DNA from: Rhodoblastus sp052145335
Lineage (GTDB): Bacteria; Pseudomonadota; Alphaproteobacteria; Rhizobiales; Beijerinckiaceae
Length of the DNA stretch: 64,000 nt
Direction: 5' to 3'
Assembly: GCF_052145335.1 (NCBI RefSeq)
Contig: NZ_JBKQOU010000091.1
Location: 49,540-113,539 of the forward strand
The position numbers and the translations under genes were made by a program. This document shows, one piece after another, positions 36,187-44,012 of the stretch; the first letter of the stretch is position 1; the number at the start of each line of letters is the position of its first letter. The notes beneath the pieces were generated by a model, which was given only the letters and a program-made list of their open reading frames with translations, was not told the DNA's origin and ran no database searches.

Positions 36187-36615
36187 TCAGTTGCAGAGCC
36201 CCTTTAAAACCGGTTGGTTTCGCATGACCGCAGCGCACTGGCCCGACCAGCGAATTTTGCCATCGACGACCGCTCTTTCCCCGGCAATATCCCAAGGGAC
36301 GTCCTGAGCGACGTCCTGAGCGACGTCTCGAGCATTGTCCCAAGCCCCTTCGAGCGCCACCTGGACCACATGCCGCAACCCGGCGAGGATCGGCGTTTGG
36401 TTGCGAAACATGCCCTTTTCGAGACTTTTCCGCCGCCCTGGACTAGCCTTGCGATCATAATCCGCCACCAAGCGCGCAACAAAAGCGCCGGACGACAGAC
36501 CGGCCCGCTGCGCTGCGATGGCGACTCGCTTCTCCAAGGGGCCGCCGATGCAGGCCAAGGCCGCGGCCGCGACATGTTCGTTGGCGCAAGAGCGGAACAA
36601 TTCATTCGATCGCAT
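36187..36615 (-). CDS. Hypothetical protein with internal short repeats
   Basis: A 142-residue protein I do not recognise. GGAGAA is well placed before the ATG at 36615; an upstream ATG at 36753 is unsupported. The N-terminal half is helical in character (CANEHVAAAALACIGGPLEKRVAIAAQRAGLSSG in outline, then FVARLVADYDR). Residues ~94-107 hold the repeat RDVAQDVAQDV from a 12-base tandem repeat. Four cysteines are spread along the chain and none forms a known motif. It stands alone between the dedA pair and an aldolase gene. Confidence 0.55.
   Translation of the reverse strand: MRSNELFRSCANEHVAAAALACIGGPLEKRVAIAAQRAGLSSGAFVARLVADYDRKASPGRRKSLEKGMFRNQTPILAGLRHVVQVALEGAWDNARDVAQDVAQDVPWDIAGERAVVDGKIRWSGQCAAVMRNQPVLKGLCN
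36298..36333. repeat. Three tandem copies of a 12-base unit
   Basis: GACGTCCTGAGC occurs twice in perfect form and once with two changes (GACGTCTCGAGC). The repeat stays in frame in the hypothetical gene, encoding A-Q-D-V units, and is a candidate length-variable site. Confidence 0.85.
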
Positions 36616-36808
36616 GAATTTCTCCGTTTTCGAGAATAAACTGCGCCAAGCCGGCTCAAACCGTCTGGCCAAGGACGCCTCGCCAAAGGCAGCCCCAACA
36701 TTGTCTGGGAACTTGGTCAAAATAGCAGCGGCGCCTCCCATCGCTCGAATCAAATTCCCGTGATCGGAGCCATTGAGCGGTGGGCGGGTCGCTGGCGTTA
36801 ACCTTTTG

Positions 36809-37486
36809 TTAAGCTTTTGCGGCGCCGGGGCCGTAACCGGCGAATCTTTCGCACAAGGCCAGGGTCTCCGCCTCCGGCAGGATGACCGGCGCGCCGGCGA
36901 GAGAGGCGAGATAATGCAGTTTCGCCAAAGTCTCCAGTTCGCCCGCCAGCCACAGCGCGCGGGCCAGATCCGGCCCCACCGCGATCATGCCATGGCTGCC
37001 GAGCAGCACCCCCTGCCGCGGCCCGAGCCCCCGCACGGCGAGTTCGGAAAGCTCCTGCGTGCCGAAAGGGGCGTAGTCCGTGCATTCGACCGAGGCGCCG
37101 CCGAAAGCGGCGATCATGTAGTGACTGGCCGGGATCGGCCGGCGCAGCATGGACATCACCGTGGCGTAAGGGGCATGGGTGTGCACGATGGCCCCGACAT
37201 CCGGCCTGGCGAAAAAAATATCGCGGTGAAAACGCCATTCGCTGGAGGCGCGCAGGCCGGTGTTTTCGTCGCGCGCCGCCTCGTCGGCGGACAGATCCAT
37301 GGCGACGATCATTTCCGGCGCCAGGCCCTGATAATCGACGCCGCTCGGCGTGATCAGCATGGACTGACCGAACCGCAGCGAAATATTGCCCGCGGCGCCC
37401 TGGTTGATCCCCGAAGCGTTCATCGCCCGGCAAGCTTCGACGATATCTTTTCGCGCTTGCGCCTCTTCCTTCGTCGAAAAACCCAT
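36809..37486 (-). CDS. Class II aldolase/adducin family protein (fuculose-phosphate aldolase-like)
   Basis: A 225-residue zinc-dependent aldolase-like protein with GNISLRFGQSMLITPSGVDY and the metal-binding HTHAPYATVMS, plus LLGSHGMIAVG carrying a further His. Such enzymes cleave sugar phosphates such as L-fuculose-1-P or ribulose-P. The true substrate cannot be deduced. The ATG overlaps the stop of the glyoxalase gene by one base (TGATG), so both are translated from one message. Confidence 0.88.
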   Translation of the reverse strand: MGFSTKEEAQARKDIVEACRAMNASGINQGAAGNISLRFGQSMLITPSGVDYQGLAPEMIVAMDLSADEAARDENTGLRASSEWRFHRDIFFARPDVGAIVHTHAPYATVMSMLRRPIPASHYMIAAFGGASVECTDYAPFGTQELSELAVRGLGPRQGVLLGSHGMIAVGPDLARALWLAGELETLAKLHYLASLAGAPVILPEAETLALCERFAGYGPGAAKA

Positions 37487-37926
37487 CACCAGCTTCCGAT
37501 ATTCTGCGCGCTGGCCCAGGGCTCCTGCGCCGGCAGCGCCTCGCCACTTTGCAGCAATTCGATGGAAATTCCGTCCGGAGTACGGATGAAGGCCATGCGG
37601 CCATCGCGCGGCGGGCGGTTGATGACCACCCCGGCCTTGGCGAGTTTTTCGCAATAAGCGTAGATATCGTCGACCTCATAGGCGAGATGGCCGAAATTGC
37701 GGCCGCCGGTATAATCTTCGCGGTCCCAGTTATAGGTCAGCTCCAGCTCCGGCGTCCGGGTGGCGGCGGCGCGCGACACATCGCCCGGCGTGGCGAGGTA
37801 GACCAGGGTGAAGCGGCCTTTCTCGCTCTCCATCCGGCGAATTTCGACCATGCCCATTTTCTGGACGAAAAATTCCAGCGCGGCGTCGAGATCGGCGACG
37901 CGGATCATCGTGTGCAGGTAACGCAT
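37486..37926 (-). CDS. gloA: Lactoylglutathione lyase (glyoxalase I)
   Basis: A 146-residue VOC-fold protein with the GloA pattern: YLHTMIRVADLDAALEFF (first metal His), GDVSRAAATRTPELELTYNW, YTGGRNFGHLAYEVDD (second His) and IRTPDGISIELLQ (Glu). It converts the glutathione adduct of methylglyoxal to lactoylglutathione. The start at 37926 removes a 30-residue unsupported extension. The pairing with a class II aldolase suggests detoxification of reactive three-carbon compounds around sugar-phosphate turnover, which is inference. Confidence 0.92.
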   Translation of the reverse strand: MRYLHTMIRVADLDAALEFFVQKMGMVEIRRMESEKGRFTLVYLATPGDVSRAAATRTPELELTYNWDREDYTGGRNFGHLAYEVDDIYAYCEKLAKAGVVINRPPRDGRMAFIRTPDGISIELLQSGEALPAQEPWASAQNIGSW

Positions 37927-37985
37927 GCTCGGGCTCCAGGTTTGAATTGCTGCAACGTTTTGCGACTTGAGAGAAAGAAACCCCT

Positions 37986-38867
37986 TCACCGCAAGATCGT
38001 CGTCTTGACCCACCATTCGGGGTGGCCGCGCGAAATCGCCCGCGCCGCCACGCCCGCCTGCCGGCAGGTTTCGAACAGCGCGAAACAGGTCGCGCCCGAT
38101 CCCGACATGCGGGCGAGACGACAGCCGCGCGCTCCGGAAAGCACCGCCAGCACATGGCCGATCACCGGCGCCAGCACGCAGGCGGCGTCCTCCATGTCGT
38201 TGCGGCCCTTTTTCAGCGACCGCAGCAGGCTCTCGAAATCCATATTCTCGGCGATCGCGGGATGCCCTCCGAAACCATTGTTCTCGCCGGGCTTGAGACC
38301 AAGCTTGGCGAAGACCGCCCGCGTTTCCACCGGTTGGCGCGGATTGACCAGAACCGCGAACAGGGGCGGCAGTTTTATTGGCGGCCCGAGCCGCTCGCCG
38401 ATCCCGCTCATCATTTTTCCCCGAGGCGTCAGGCAGACCGGCACGTCCGCCCCGGTTTTGCGCGCCGCCGCGTAAAGCGCCGGATCGTCGGGCGAAAGAC
38501 CATTGGCCCGAGCCAGCAGGCGCAAGGCCGCCGCCGCGTCGGAGGAGCCGCCGCCCACGCCCGCCGCCACCGGCAGGCGCTTCACCAGATGAAAGGCCCC
38601 GGAGCGCAGGCCGGGCTTTTCCTCGCGCAAGGCGCGCTCGGCCCGCGCCACCAGATTGTCGCCGCCCTCGCCGGCGGCTTGCGCGGTCGGCCCTTCGAGG
38701 GTCAGCGCAAATTCTTCGCCCGGCGCCAACGTCAGATAGTCGGCGGCGCCGGCGAAGGCGACCAGGCTGTGCAATTCATGATAGCCGTCATCGCGCCGTC
38801 CCTCGATATGCAGGGTCAGGTTGATTTTTGCCGGCGCGCGCGTGGCGAAAAATTTCGAAAAACTCAT
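37986..38867 (-). CDS. ispE: 4-diphosphocytidyl-2-C-methyl-D-erythritol kinase
   Basis: A 293-residue GHMP kinase of the MEP isoprenoid pathway. Motifs: APAKINLTLHIEGRRDDGYHEL at the N-terminus, the ATP-binding LPVAAGVGGGSSDAAAALR, and MSGSGATCFALF at the C-terminus. The start overlaps the pirin stop by four bases (ATGA). Isoprenoid genes xseB-ispA-dxs are often neighbours elsewhere; here only xseB is near. Confidence 0.95.
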   Translation of the reverse strand: MSFSKFFATRAPAKINLTLHIEGRRDDGYHELHSLVAFAGAADYLTLAPGEEFALTLEGPTAQAAGEGGDNLVARAERALREEKPGLRSGAFHLVKRLPVAAGVGGGSSDAAAALRLLARANGLSPDDPALYAAARKTGADVPVCLTPRGKMMSGIGERLGPPIKLPPLFAVLVNPRQPVETRAVFAKLGLKPGENNGFGGHPAIAENMDFESLLRSLKKGRNDMEDAACVLAPVIGHVLAVLSGARGCRLARMSGSGATCFALFETCRQAGVAARAISRGHPEWWVKTTILR

Positions 38868-39757
38868 AAAGCCTTCAATTCCGGCGCCGGGATGAACTCG
38901 GGATCGCCCTCGATAGCGGAAAACTTGCCCGATTCCCAGTCGGCGCGGGCGGCGCGGATGCGCTCGCGGCTGGACGACACAAAATTCCACCACACAAATC
39001 GCGGCCCCTCCAGAATGTCGCCCCCCAAGGCCACGAGCCGGCTTTTCGCCACCGCCCGCAGCGCGACTTCCGCGTCCGGACGCACGACCACCAGCCGCCC
39101 CGGCTCGAACAACACGCCCGCGATCTCGATTTCGCCGGAGACCAGATAAAAGGCCCGCTCCTCATGTTCGGCGGTCAAGACATAGGTTGCGCCGGCCGAG
39201 AGGTCGACATCGGCGAAAAAGCAGGGCGAAAAACTCTTTACCGGCGAACGCAGGCCGTGCAGCGAGCCAATGGCGAGACGCAGGGAAAAACCGTCGCCGT
39301 CAAGCATTGGCAAGCTTTCCCGCGGAAAATGATCGAAACTCGGATCGGTCTCCTCGGCGGCCAGCGGCAGTCCGAGCCAGCATTGCAGGCCGGCCATGCG
39401 CCCCCCCGTTGCGCGGAAATCAGGCGGCGAACGTTCGGAATGAACGATGCCGCGCCCCGCGACCATCAGGTTGACCGCGCCCGGCGTGATATTCTGCGCG
39501 CTGCCAAGCGAATCGCGATGAAAGATCTCGCCTTCCAGCAGATAGGTGAGGGTGGCGAGACCGATATGGGGATGCGGCCGCACGTCCATTCCCGCGCCGG
39601 CGGCCAAATCGGCCGGACCCATTTCGTCGAGGAAAACGAAAGGCCCGACCATCCTTTTCTGGGCGGCGGGCAAAGCGCGGCGCACGCCGAAGCCGCCGAT
39701 GTCCCGCGCCTGCGGAACGACGACGACATCAACCGAAGCAGGCGTCAGAACCGACAT
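38864..39757 (-). CDS. Pirin family protein
   Basis: A 297-residue bicupin. The N-terminal cupin holds the iron-binding pattern RPHPHIGLATLTYLLEGEIFHRDS with His residues and a later GRGIVHSERS. The C-terminal half has FFADVDLSAGATYVL and REERAF-like text. Pirins are non-heme iron proteins, some with quercetinase activity. GAGGGTG precedes the ATG at 39757. It is coupled to ispE by a four-base overlap, though no functional link is known. Confidence 0.92.
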   Translation of the reverse strand: MSVLTPASVDVVVVPQARDIGGFGVRRALPAAQKRMVGPFVFLDEMGPADLAAGAGMDVRPHPHIGLATLTYLLEGEIFHRDSLGSAQNITPGAVNLMVAGRGIVHSERSPPDFRATGGRMAGLQCWLGLPLAAEETDPSFDHFPRESLPMLDGDGFSLRLAIGSLHGLRSPVKSFSPCFFADVDLSAGATYVLTAEHEERAFYLVSGEIEIAGVLFEPGRLVVVRPDAEVALRAVAKSRLVALGGDILEGPRFVWWNFVSSSRERIRAARADWESGKFSAIEGDPEFIPAPELKAL

Positions 39758-39878
39758 TTTGCACCCTCTAAACCCTCGCGTAAGCTCCACAGGGTGTCTT
39801 TAGACGACCGTTTAAAGACGAGCCTTTTGGTCGCATTCGCTCCTGCAGAACCTCAAAGGCTCCGCCTGAGGCCTGGCC

Positions 39879-40124
39879 TTACTCCACGTCGAGCGGCGCG
39901 ACTCCCTTGGCGGCTCCGTCGGCGCCCTGGACGATTTTCTCGATCCGCGCCTCGGCGCTTTTCAACAGGCTGTCGCAGTGCTTCTTGAGAAACTCGCCGC
40001 GCTCGTAAAGCGCGATGGATTTGTCGAGATCGACATTGCCCTTTTCGAGCGCGGAGACGATTTCCTCCAGTTCGCGCATGGCGGCCTCAAAACTCAGTTC
40101 AGTTGCGTTTTCGGCTGCGCTCAC
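39879..40124 (-). CDS. xseB: Exodeoxyribonuclease VII small subunit
   Basis: An 81-residue XseB protein: FEAAMRELEEIVSALEKGNVDLDKSIALYERG is the conserved core and forms a coiled coil, with KHCDSLLKSAEARIEKI after it. It binds XseA to make the single-strand exonuclease. I use a GTG start at 40124 with AGGA upstream, which gives a normal N-terminus; a TTG at 40157 is the alternative. It is the last gene after nadQ on this strand. Confidence 0.92.
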   Translation of the reverse strand: MSAAENATELSFEAAMRELEEIVSALEKGNVDLDKSIALYERGEFLKKHCDSLLKSAEARIEKIVQGADGAAKGVAPLDVE

Positions 40125-40190
40125 GGCAAAATCCTGTCTCGATGCTGAGTCCTGCAACGAATCTAGTCACCCCAGGCCCGCGGCACAAGC

Positions 40191-41198
40191 TCATCCCCTG
40201 ATGCCGACGCGCAGGCCGGGCGCGGGGCGCTCCTGCAAGACTTCGCGGCGGAAACGAAACAATGCCGCCGGGCGGCCGCCGGTGGCGTGCGACATTTCGC
40301 CGGTCGCCTCCACCACGGCGGCGGCTTCGACCAGACGGCGGAAATTCTGCTTGTGCAGGTGGCGCCCGGAAATAGCCTCGACCGTGGTCTGCAAGGCGGT
40401 CAAAGTGAAACTTTCCGGCATCAGTTCGAAAATCACCGGGCGATATTTCATCTTGGCGCGCAGGCGGCCCATGGCGGTGGCGAGGATGCGGCGATGGTCG
40501 GCCTGCATGCTCTCGCCGAGCGGCGGCCATTCTTCGACGCCGGGCGCTGGCTCGCGCCCGTCGCGCACGCTTTCCTCAACCAGGCCGGCCTCATAAAGCA
40601 GTTCGTAGCGATCGAGGACGTTTTCCTCGTCGAAACGGTCGCCCTCCTCGCCGAACAATTGCCGCACCCGCTCAATTCGCGTCAGGCCGCGCCGACGCGT
40701 CGAGGCGCCAGCGTGTTTGCCGCGCTCCACGAAGGCGCGCAGCCCCGGCATGATGGTCAAATCGATCAGCGCCGGGCGGCCGTTGCGCCAATCCTCCCAT
40801 GGGAAAAAACGATACCATTCGCGAAAGCCGGCGCCGGGCGCGGTGGCCATGTCCTTGCCGCAAAGGCGGGTGAGCGCGAGATAGCCGACCGATACTTCAT
40901 GCGGATCGCGGCTGCCGGCGCGGCTGTGGCGGCCGCGGTCGCCGAACGTGTAGAGCTGTTCGACATAGCCGACCGGCACGCCGGTCTGTTCCGCCACCCA
41001 AGCGCGCAAGCCCATCTCGAAAGTGCGGTGATTGACCGGATCGAAGGGACCGGAAGGCAAAGCCGCGCCGCCGCCGCGAACGTCCTTGCCGTCGGCGCCG
41101 CGCGCCACCAGAATCAGCGGCGTATCGCCGCGCACCGCGACAATGGCCGCGGTCAGGCCGATTTCGACTGCAAACGACGGATGCGGAAGTTCGCTCAT
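40191..41198 (-). CDS. nadQ: NadQ-type NAD-biosynthesis regulator (degenerate NUDIX plus DNA-binding domain)
   Basis: A 335-residue protein. The N-terminal half is NUDIX-like (LILVARGADGKDVRGGGAALPSG, then RTFEMGLRAWVAEQTGV) but the catalytic NUDIX box is broken: the expected REUxEE is RAWVAEQ. The C-terminal half is a winged-helix region ending MSHATGGRPAALFRFRRE. This matches COG4111/NadQ, a regulator of NAD synthesis in alphaproteobacteria described by comparative genomics. It ends a four-gene operon with overlapping ends. No operator could be recognised. Confidence 0.82.
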   Translation of the reverse strand: MSELPHPSFAVEIGLTAAIVAVRGDTPLILVARGADGKDVRGGGAALPSGPFDPVNHRTFEMGLRAWVAEQTGVPVGYVEQLYTFGDRGRHSRAGSRDPHEVSVGYLALTRLCGKDMATAPGAGFREWYRFFPWEDWRNGRPALIDLTIMPGLRAFVERGKHAGASTRRRGLTRIERVRQLFGEEGDRFDEENVLDRYELLYEAGLVEESVRDGREPAPGVEEWPPLGESMQADHRRILATAMGRLRAKMKYRPVIFELMPESFTLTALQTTVEAISGRHLHKQNFRRLVEAAAVVEATGEMSHATGGRPAALFRFRREVLQERPAPGLRVGIRG

Positions 41199-41704
41199 GC
41201 CGTCTCCATGCAGAAAACCTCGCCCTCGAAACAATCCGCCCCGCGTCCGATCGAATCGATCGCCGCCATCATCCGGCCCTGGCGCGACAGCTTTGAGTCG
41301 GCGAGCGCCACCAGGCGCTTGTTTGGCGTAGCTGAAGGCGACAACCGGCGCAATTTTTTCGCGATCTCGATTTCCGGCGCGACGTCCAGCGCGCAAAGCC
41401 CTATGAACGCCGCCGCCGGGGAGCGGCTGACGCCCGCGTAGCAATGCACGACCAGCGGACGGGCGCGCTCCCAGCGGAGGAAGAATTCAATCAGGCTTGC
41501 GACATGGCCTGGCTGCGGCAGCACATGGCCCTCAAGCGGCGCGACGATATCGGACAGGCCGAGCATCAAGTGGCGTTCCGGCGCGATGGCGGCGACACGC
41601 GGCGGTTGGTGTGACGGGCTGAGCAGCGACACCAGAGAATCGGCCCCGCTTTGCGCGACCACCTGCTCGACCCGGCTCAGCGGGCAGACATAGACGAGGC
41701 TCAT
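41195..41704 (-). CDS. Predicted protein tyrosine phosphatase (COG5350-like)
   Basis: A 169-residue dual-specificity-type phosphatase with the P-loop HCYAGVSRS, in which Cys88 and Arg94 form CX5R; the general acid is probably in GLSDI near residue 52. The substrate is unknown. It lies between the HD-domain gene and nadQ with an ATGA overlap, an arrangement I recall from other alphaproteobacteria, so it may dephosphorylate a nucleotide or NAD-linked compound rather than protein. Confidence 0.85.
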   Translation of the reverse strand: MSLVYVCPLSRVEQVVAQSGADSLVSLLSPSHQPPRVAAIAPERHLMLGLSDIVAPLEGHVLPQPGHVASLIEFFLRWERARPLVVHCYAGVSRSPAAAFIGLCALDVAPEIEIAKKLRRLSPSATPNKRLVALADSKLSRQGRMMAAIDSIGRGADCFEGEVFCMETA

Positions 41705-42304
41705 TCAAAGCCCTCCGTCGTAAGCCCGGAAATGCCGCAGGAACAAAGCCTGCGCGGTTTCCGGCGGCATGGGCGCGAGAAGACTTTCGACGCGTTTCGC
41801 GTCGACGGCCGGGTCGCCGAACAGACGCGCCGCCTCGTCGGCGTCGAAACCGGCGTAGAGCGTCGCCTCGAAATAAGCGGAAATGCGGTCGGCCTGTTTG
41901 GTCATTTTCCGCAGCGCCGGCGACGGTTCGGGATTGAGCGAGAAGCGCAGGAAAATGGCGTGGGCTAGCCGCGCCTCGACCTCGCGGTAAACCTCGCCGA
42001 GCGCCGCCTTGAACGGCGTGATCATGTCGCCGATGACATATTCCGGCGCGTCGTGCAGCAGGGCGAACAGGCGCCAGCGCGCCGGGGCGGCGGGATCGAG
42101 CAGGCCGAGGATTTCCGCGACCAGCACCGAATGCTGCGCCACCGAAAAAATCACCCCGCCGCGGGTCTGGCCGTTCCAGCGCGCGACGCGGGCCAGGCCA
42201 TGGGCGATGTCCTCGATCTCGACGTCGAGCGGCGAAGGATTGAGAATGTCGAGCCGCCGCCCGGAGAGCATGCGTTGCCAGGCGCGCGGGTTTTTGTCGT
42301 TCAT
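41705..42304 (-). CDS. HD-domain phosphohydrolase (YfbR-like)
   Basis: A 199-residue HD-superfamily enzyme. Metal ligands are visible as SVAQHSVLVAEI, LFALLHDAPEYVIGDM with the HD pair, and a following Asp in KQADRISAYFEATLYAG. The nearest relatives are YfbR-type 5'-nucleotidases. The start at 42304 overlaps the tag stop (ATGA), and the stop directly abuts the phosphatase start. The module with nadQ suggests nucleotide or NAD(P) metabolism. Confidence 0.88.
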   Translation of the reverse strand: MNDKNPRAWQRMLSGRRLDILNPSPLDVEIEDIAHGLARVARWNGQTRGGVIFSVAQHSVLVAEILGLLDPAAPARWRLFALLHDAPEYVIGDMITPFKAALGEVYREVEARLAHAIFLRFSLNPEPSPALRKMTKQADRISAYFEATLYAGFDADEAARLFGDPAVDAKRVESLLAPMPPETAQALFLRHFRAYDGGL

Positions 42305-42948
42305 CGGCGCCCCGTCTGCTTGTAAAGGGCCTGACAGGCCTCGTGTCGATGGCAGTCGACGAGATGATCGTTGACCATGCCGACCGCCTGCATGAAGGCA
42401 TAGACGATGGTCGGGCCGCAGAACGTAAAGCCGCGCGCCTTGAGGTCGCGCGCCATTTTTTCCGACGCGGGCGTTTGCGCCGGAACCTGCTCCATGCAAC
42501 GAAATCGATTGACCGTCATCCGGCCGTCGACAAAATCCCAAAGATAATTGGCGAAACCTTGCTTCGCCTCGATGTCGAGATAGAGCCGGGAGGAGGCGAT
42601 CGCGCCGGTTATCTTGGCGCGATTGCGGACGATCCCGGCGTCCTGCATCAGGCTTTCGACTTTGGCTGCGTCATAGGCCGCTATTTTCAGCGGGTCGAAG
42701 CCATCGAAGGCCGCGCGAAAATTCTCACGCTTGCGCAAAATGGCGATCCACGACAGGCCGGCCTGAAAGCCGTCGAGCACCAGCTTTTCGAACAAGGCGC
42801 GGGAATCGAATTCCGGCGTCCCCCATTCCGCGTCGTGATAGGCGAGATAGGCTGGGTCATGTCCCGGCCAAGGGCAGCGATTCAGCCCGTCGGGATGGGC
42901 GAGGGCGATCCTGTTCGGAGCATCGATTCGTTTCGGGGCCTCGGTCAT
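42301..42948 (-). CDS. tag: DNA-3-methyladenine glycosylase I
   Basis: A 215-residue Tag protein: RCPWPGHDPAYLAYHDAEWG at the N-terminus (zinc Cys, DNA-base pocket), GFQAGLSWIAILRKRENFR, and the C-terminal MVNDHLVDCHRHEAC supplying the zinc His and Cys. It removes 3-methyladenine from alkylated DNA. It heads the tag-HD-phosphatase-nadQ operon. Why a repair enzyme belongs there is not known. Confidence 0.95.
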   Translation of the reverse strand: MTEAPKRIDAPNRIALAHPDGLNRCPWPGHDPAYLAYHDAEWGTPEFDSRALFEKLVLDGFQAGLSWIAILRKRENFRAAFDGFDPLKIAAYDAAKVESLMQDAGIVRNRAKITGAIASSRLYLDIEAKQGFANYLWDFVDGRMTVNRFRCMEQVPAQTPASEKMARDLKARGFTFCGPTIVYAFMQAVGMVNDHLVDCHRHEACQALYKQTGRR

Positions 42949-43131
42949 GCGCCAGATTTAGCCAATCCGCGGGACGAAGCCAAGGACGGCGCTGGATCGA
43001 CCGGCGCGATTGATGGCGTCCTGCCCTTCAGGAACTTAACCCCTGGGTTCCCGATTATACTTGGTTGGACTTGTTGCCCACACGCGAGGGCGACCGTTTG
43101 TCGCCCGAAGGGAAATACAGGGAGACTCGTC

Positions 43132-43524
43132 ATGTCCGTCAAGACTTTTCTGACCATCATTTCAATACTGGGCCTGCTGTTCGGCATTGGCGACCTGCTG
43201 ATTCCCGACAGGATCGGCGCGATTTACGGCATGGAGGCGTCGCGCTCCGCAGAACTGATGGCGCGATTTTTCGGCGTCGCGCTTTTGGGCTGGGCTCTGA
43301 TCACATGGTTCGCCAAGGACTTCCATGACGAAAGCGACCTGCGCCATGTGCTGGCCCCCTCGGGCGTCGCGCACAGCGCTGGCGTCATCGTTGCGACGAT
43401 GGGGACCATGTCCGGCGTCATGAACGCCATGGGCTGGACCGGCGTGGCGATCTTTCTGTTCGGAGCGATCGGCAGCTTTTATTTTCTGACTGTCAGTTCG
43501 CATCAACGAATGGTCCACACCTGA
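43132..43524 (+). CDS. Small four-helix membrane protein, function unknown
   Basis: A 130-residue protein with four predicted membrane segments (about residues 5-24, 45-62, 80-98 and 103-122). AGGGAG is well placed before the ATG at 43132. Conserved-looking text is IPDRIGAIYGM and ARFFGVALLGWALITWFAKD, reminiscent of small DUF4345-like proteins, but I cannot name it. A terminator follows at 43562. Confidence 0.65.
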   Translation: MSVKTFLTIISILGLLFGIGDLLIPDRIGAIYGMEASRSAELMARFFGVALLGWALITWFAKDFHDESDLRHVLAPSGVAHSAGVIVATMGTMSGVMNAMGWTGVAIFLFGAIGSFYFLTVSSHQRMVHT

Positions 43525-43561
43525 TCAAAAACCCGCCGAAAACGCGGCGAACCAGAGGCGT

Positions 43562-43594
43562 TGCGCCGGAGCGGCGACGTTGCGGCGCATTTTT
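43562..43594 (+). terminator. Rho-independent terminator
   Basis: TGCGCCG (43562-43568), 14-base loop, CGGCGCA (43583-43589), then TTTTT. It ends the small membrane protein gene 38 bases after its stop. Confidence 0.6.
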
Positions 43595-43613
43595 CTTGAT
43601 ATATTCGCTGTTT

Positions 43614-43627
43614 CGCATATATATGCG
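43614..43627 (+). promoter_or_regulatory. 14-base palindrome before the AhpD-like gene
   Basis: CGCATATATATGCG is a perfect palindrome 22 bases before the AhpD-like ATG, in a short promoter region. It could be an operator for a dimeric repressor, or simply an AT-rich -10 area; no regulator gene is adjacent. Confidence 0.4.
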
Positions 43628-43649
43628 TGCACAAGCAGCGAGGTTCAAG

Positions 43650-44012
43650 ATGATTTTCGAATGGCCCGAGACCGCGAAAAAGCTCTCCGCCCAATTGCGC
43701 GATCTGCGCGCCGGCGAAGGCGCGGCGGAAGTGATGAAGAGCTTTTCCGCCATGGCCCAGAGCGCCACAAAAACCGGCGCGCTCGACGCCAAGACCAAGG
43801 AATTGATCGCATTGGCCATCGGCGTGGCGACGCGCTGCGACGACTGCATCGCCTTCCACAGCAAGGCCGCCGCCAACCTTGGCGCGACGCGCGAGGAGAT
43901 TCTGGAGACTTTGGGCATGGCGATCTATATGGGCGCCGGTCCCTCGGTCATGTACGCCAGCCACGCGCTGCAGGCTTTCAGTCAATTCGCCGCGGTGAAG
44001 ACCGAAGCTTGA
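43650..44012 (+). CDS. Carboxymuconolactone decarboxylase family (AhpD-like) protein
   Basis: A 120-residue CMD-domain protein with the redox motif CDDCIAFH (CxxCxxxH) of AhpD-like alkylhydroperoxidases, and KELIALAIGVATRC just before it. Such proteins reduce peroxides or act as small thiol enzymes. GAGG is seven bases before the ATG. Its stop is directly adjacent to the 3' end of the convergent ygfZ-like gene. Confidence 0.9.
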   Translation: MIFEWPETAKKLSAQLRDLRAGEGAAEVMKSFSAMAQSATKTGALDAKTKELIALAIGVATRCDDCIAFHSKAAANLGATREEILETLGMAIYMGAGPSVMYASHALQAFSQFAAVKTEA

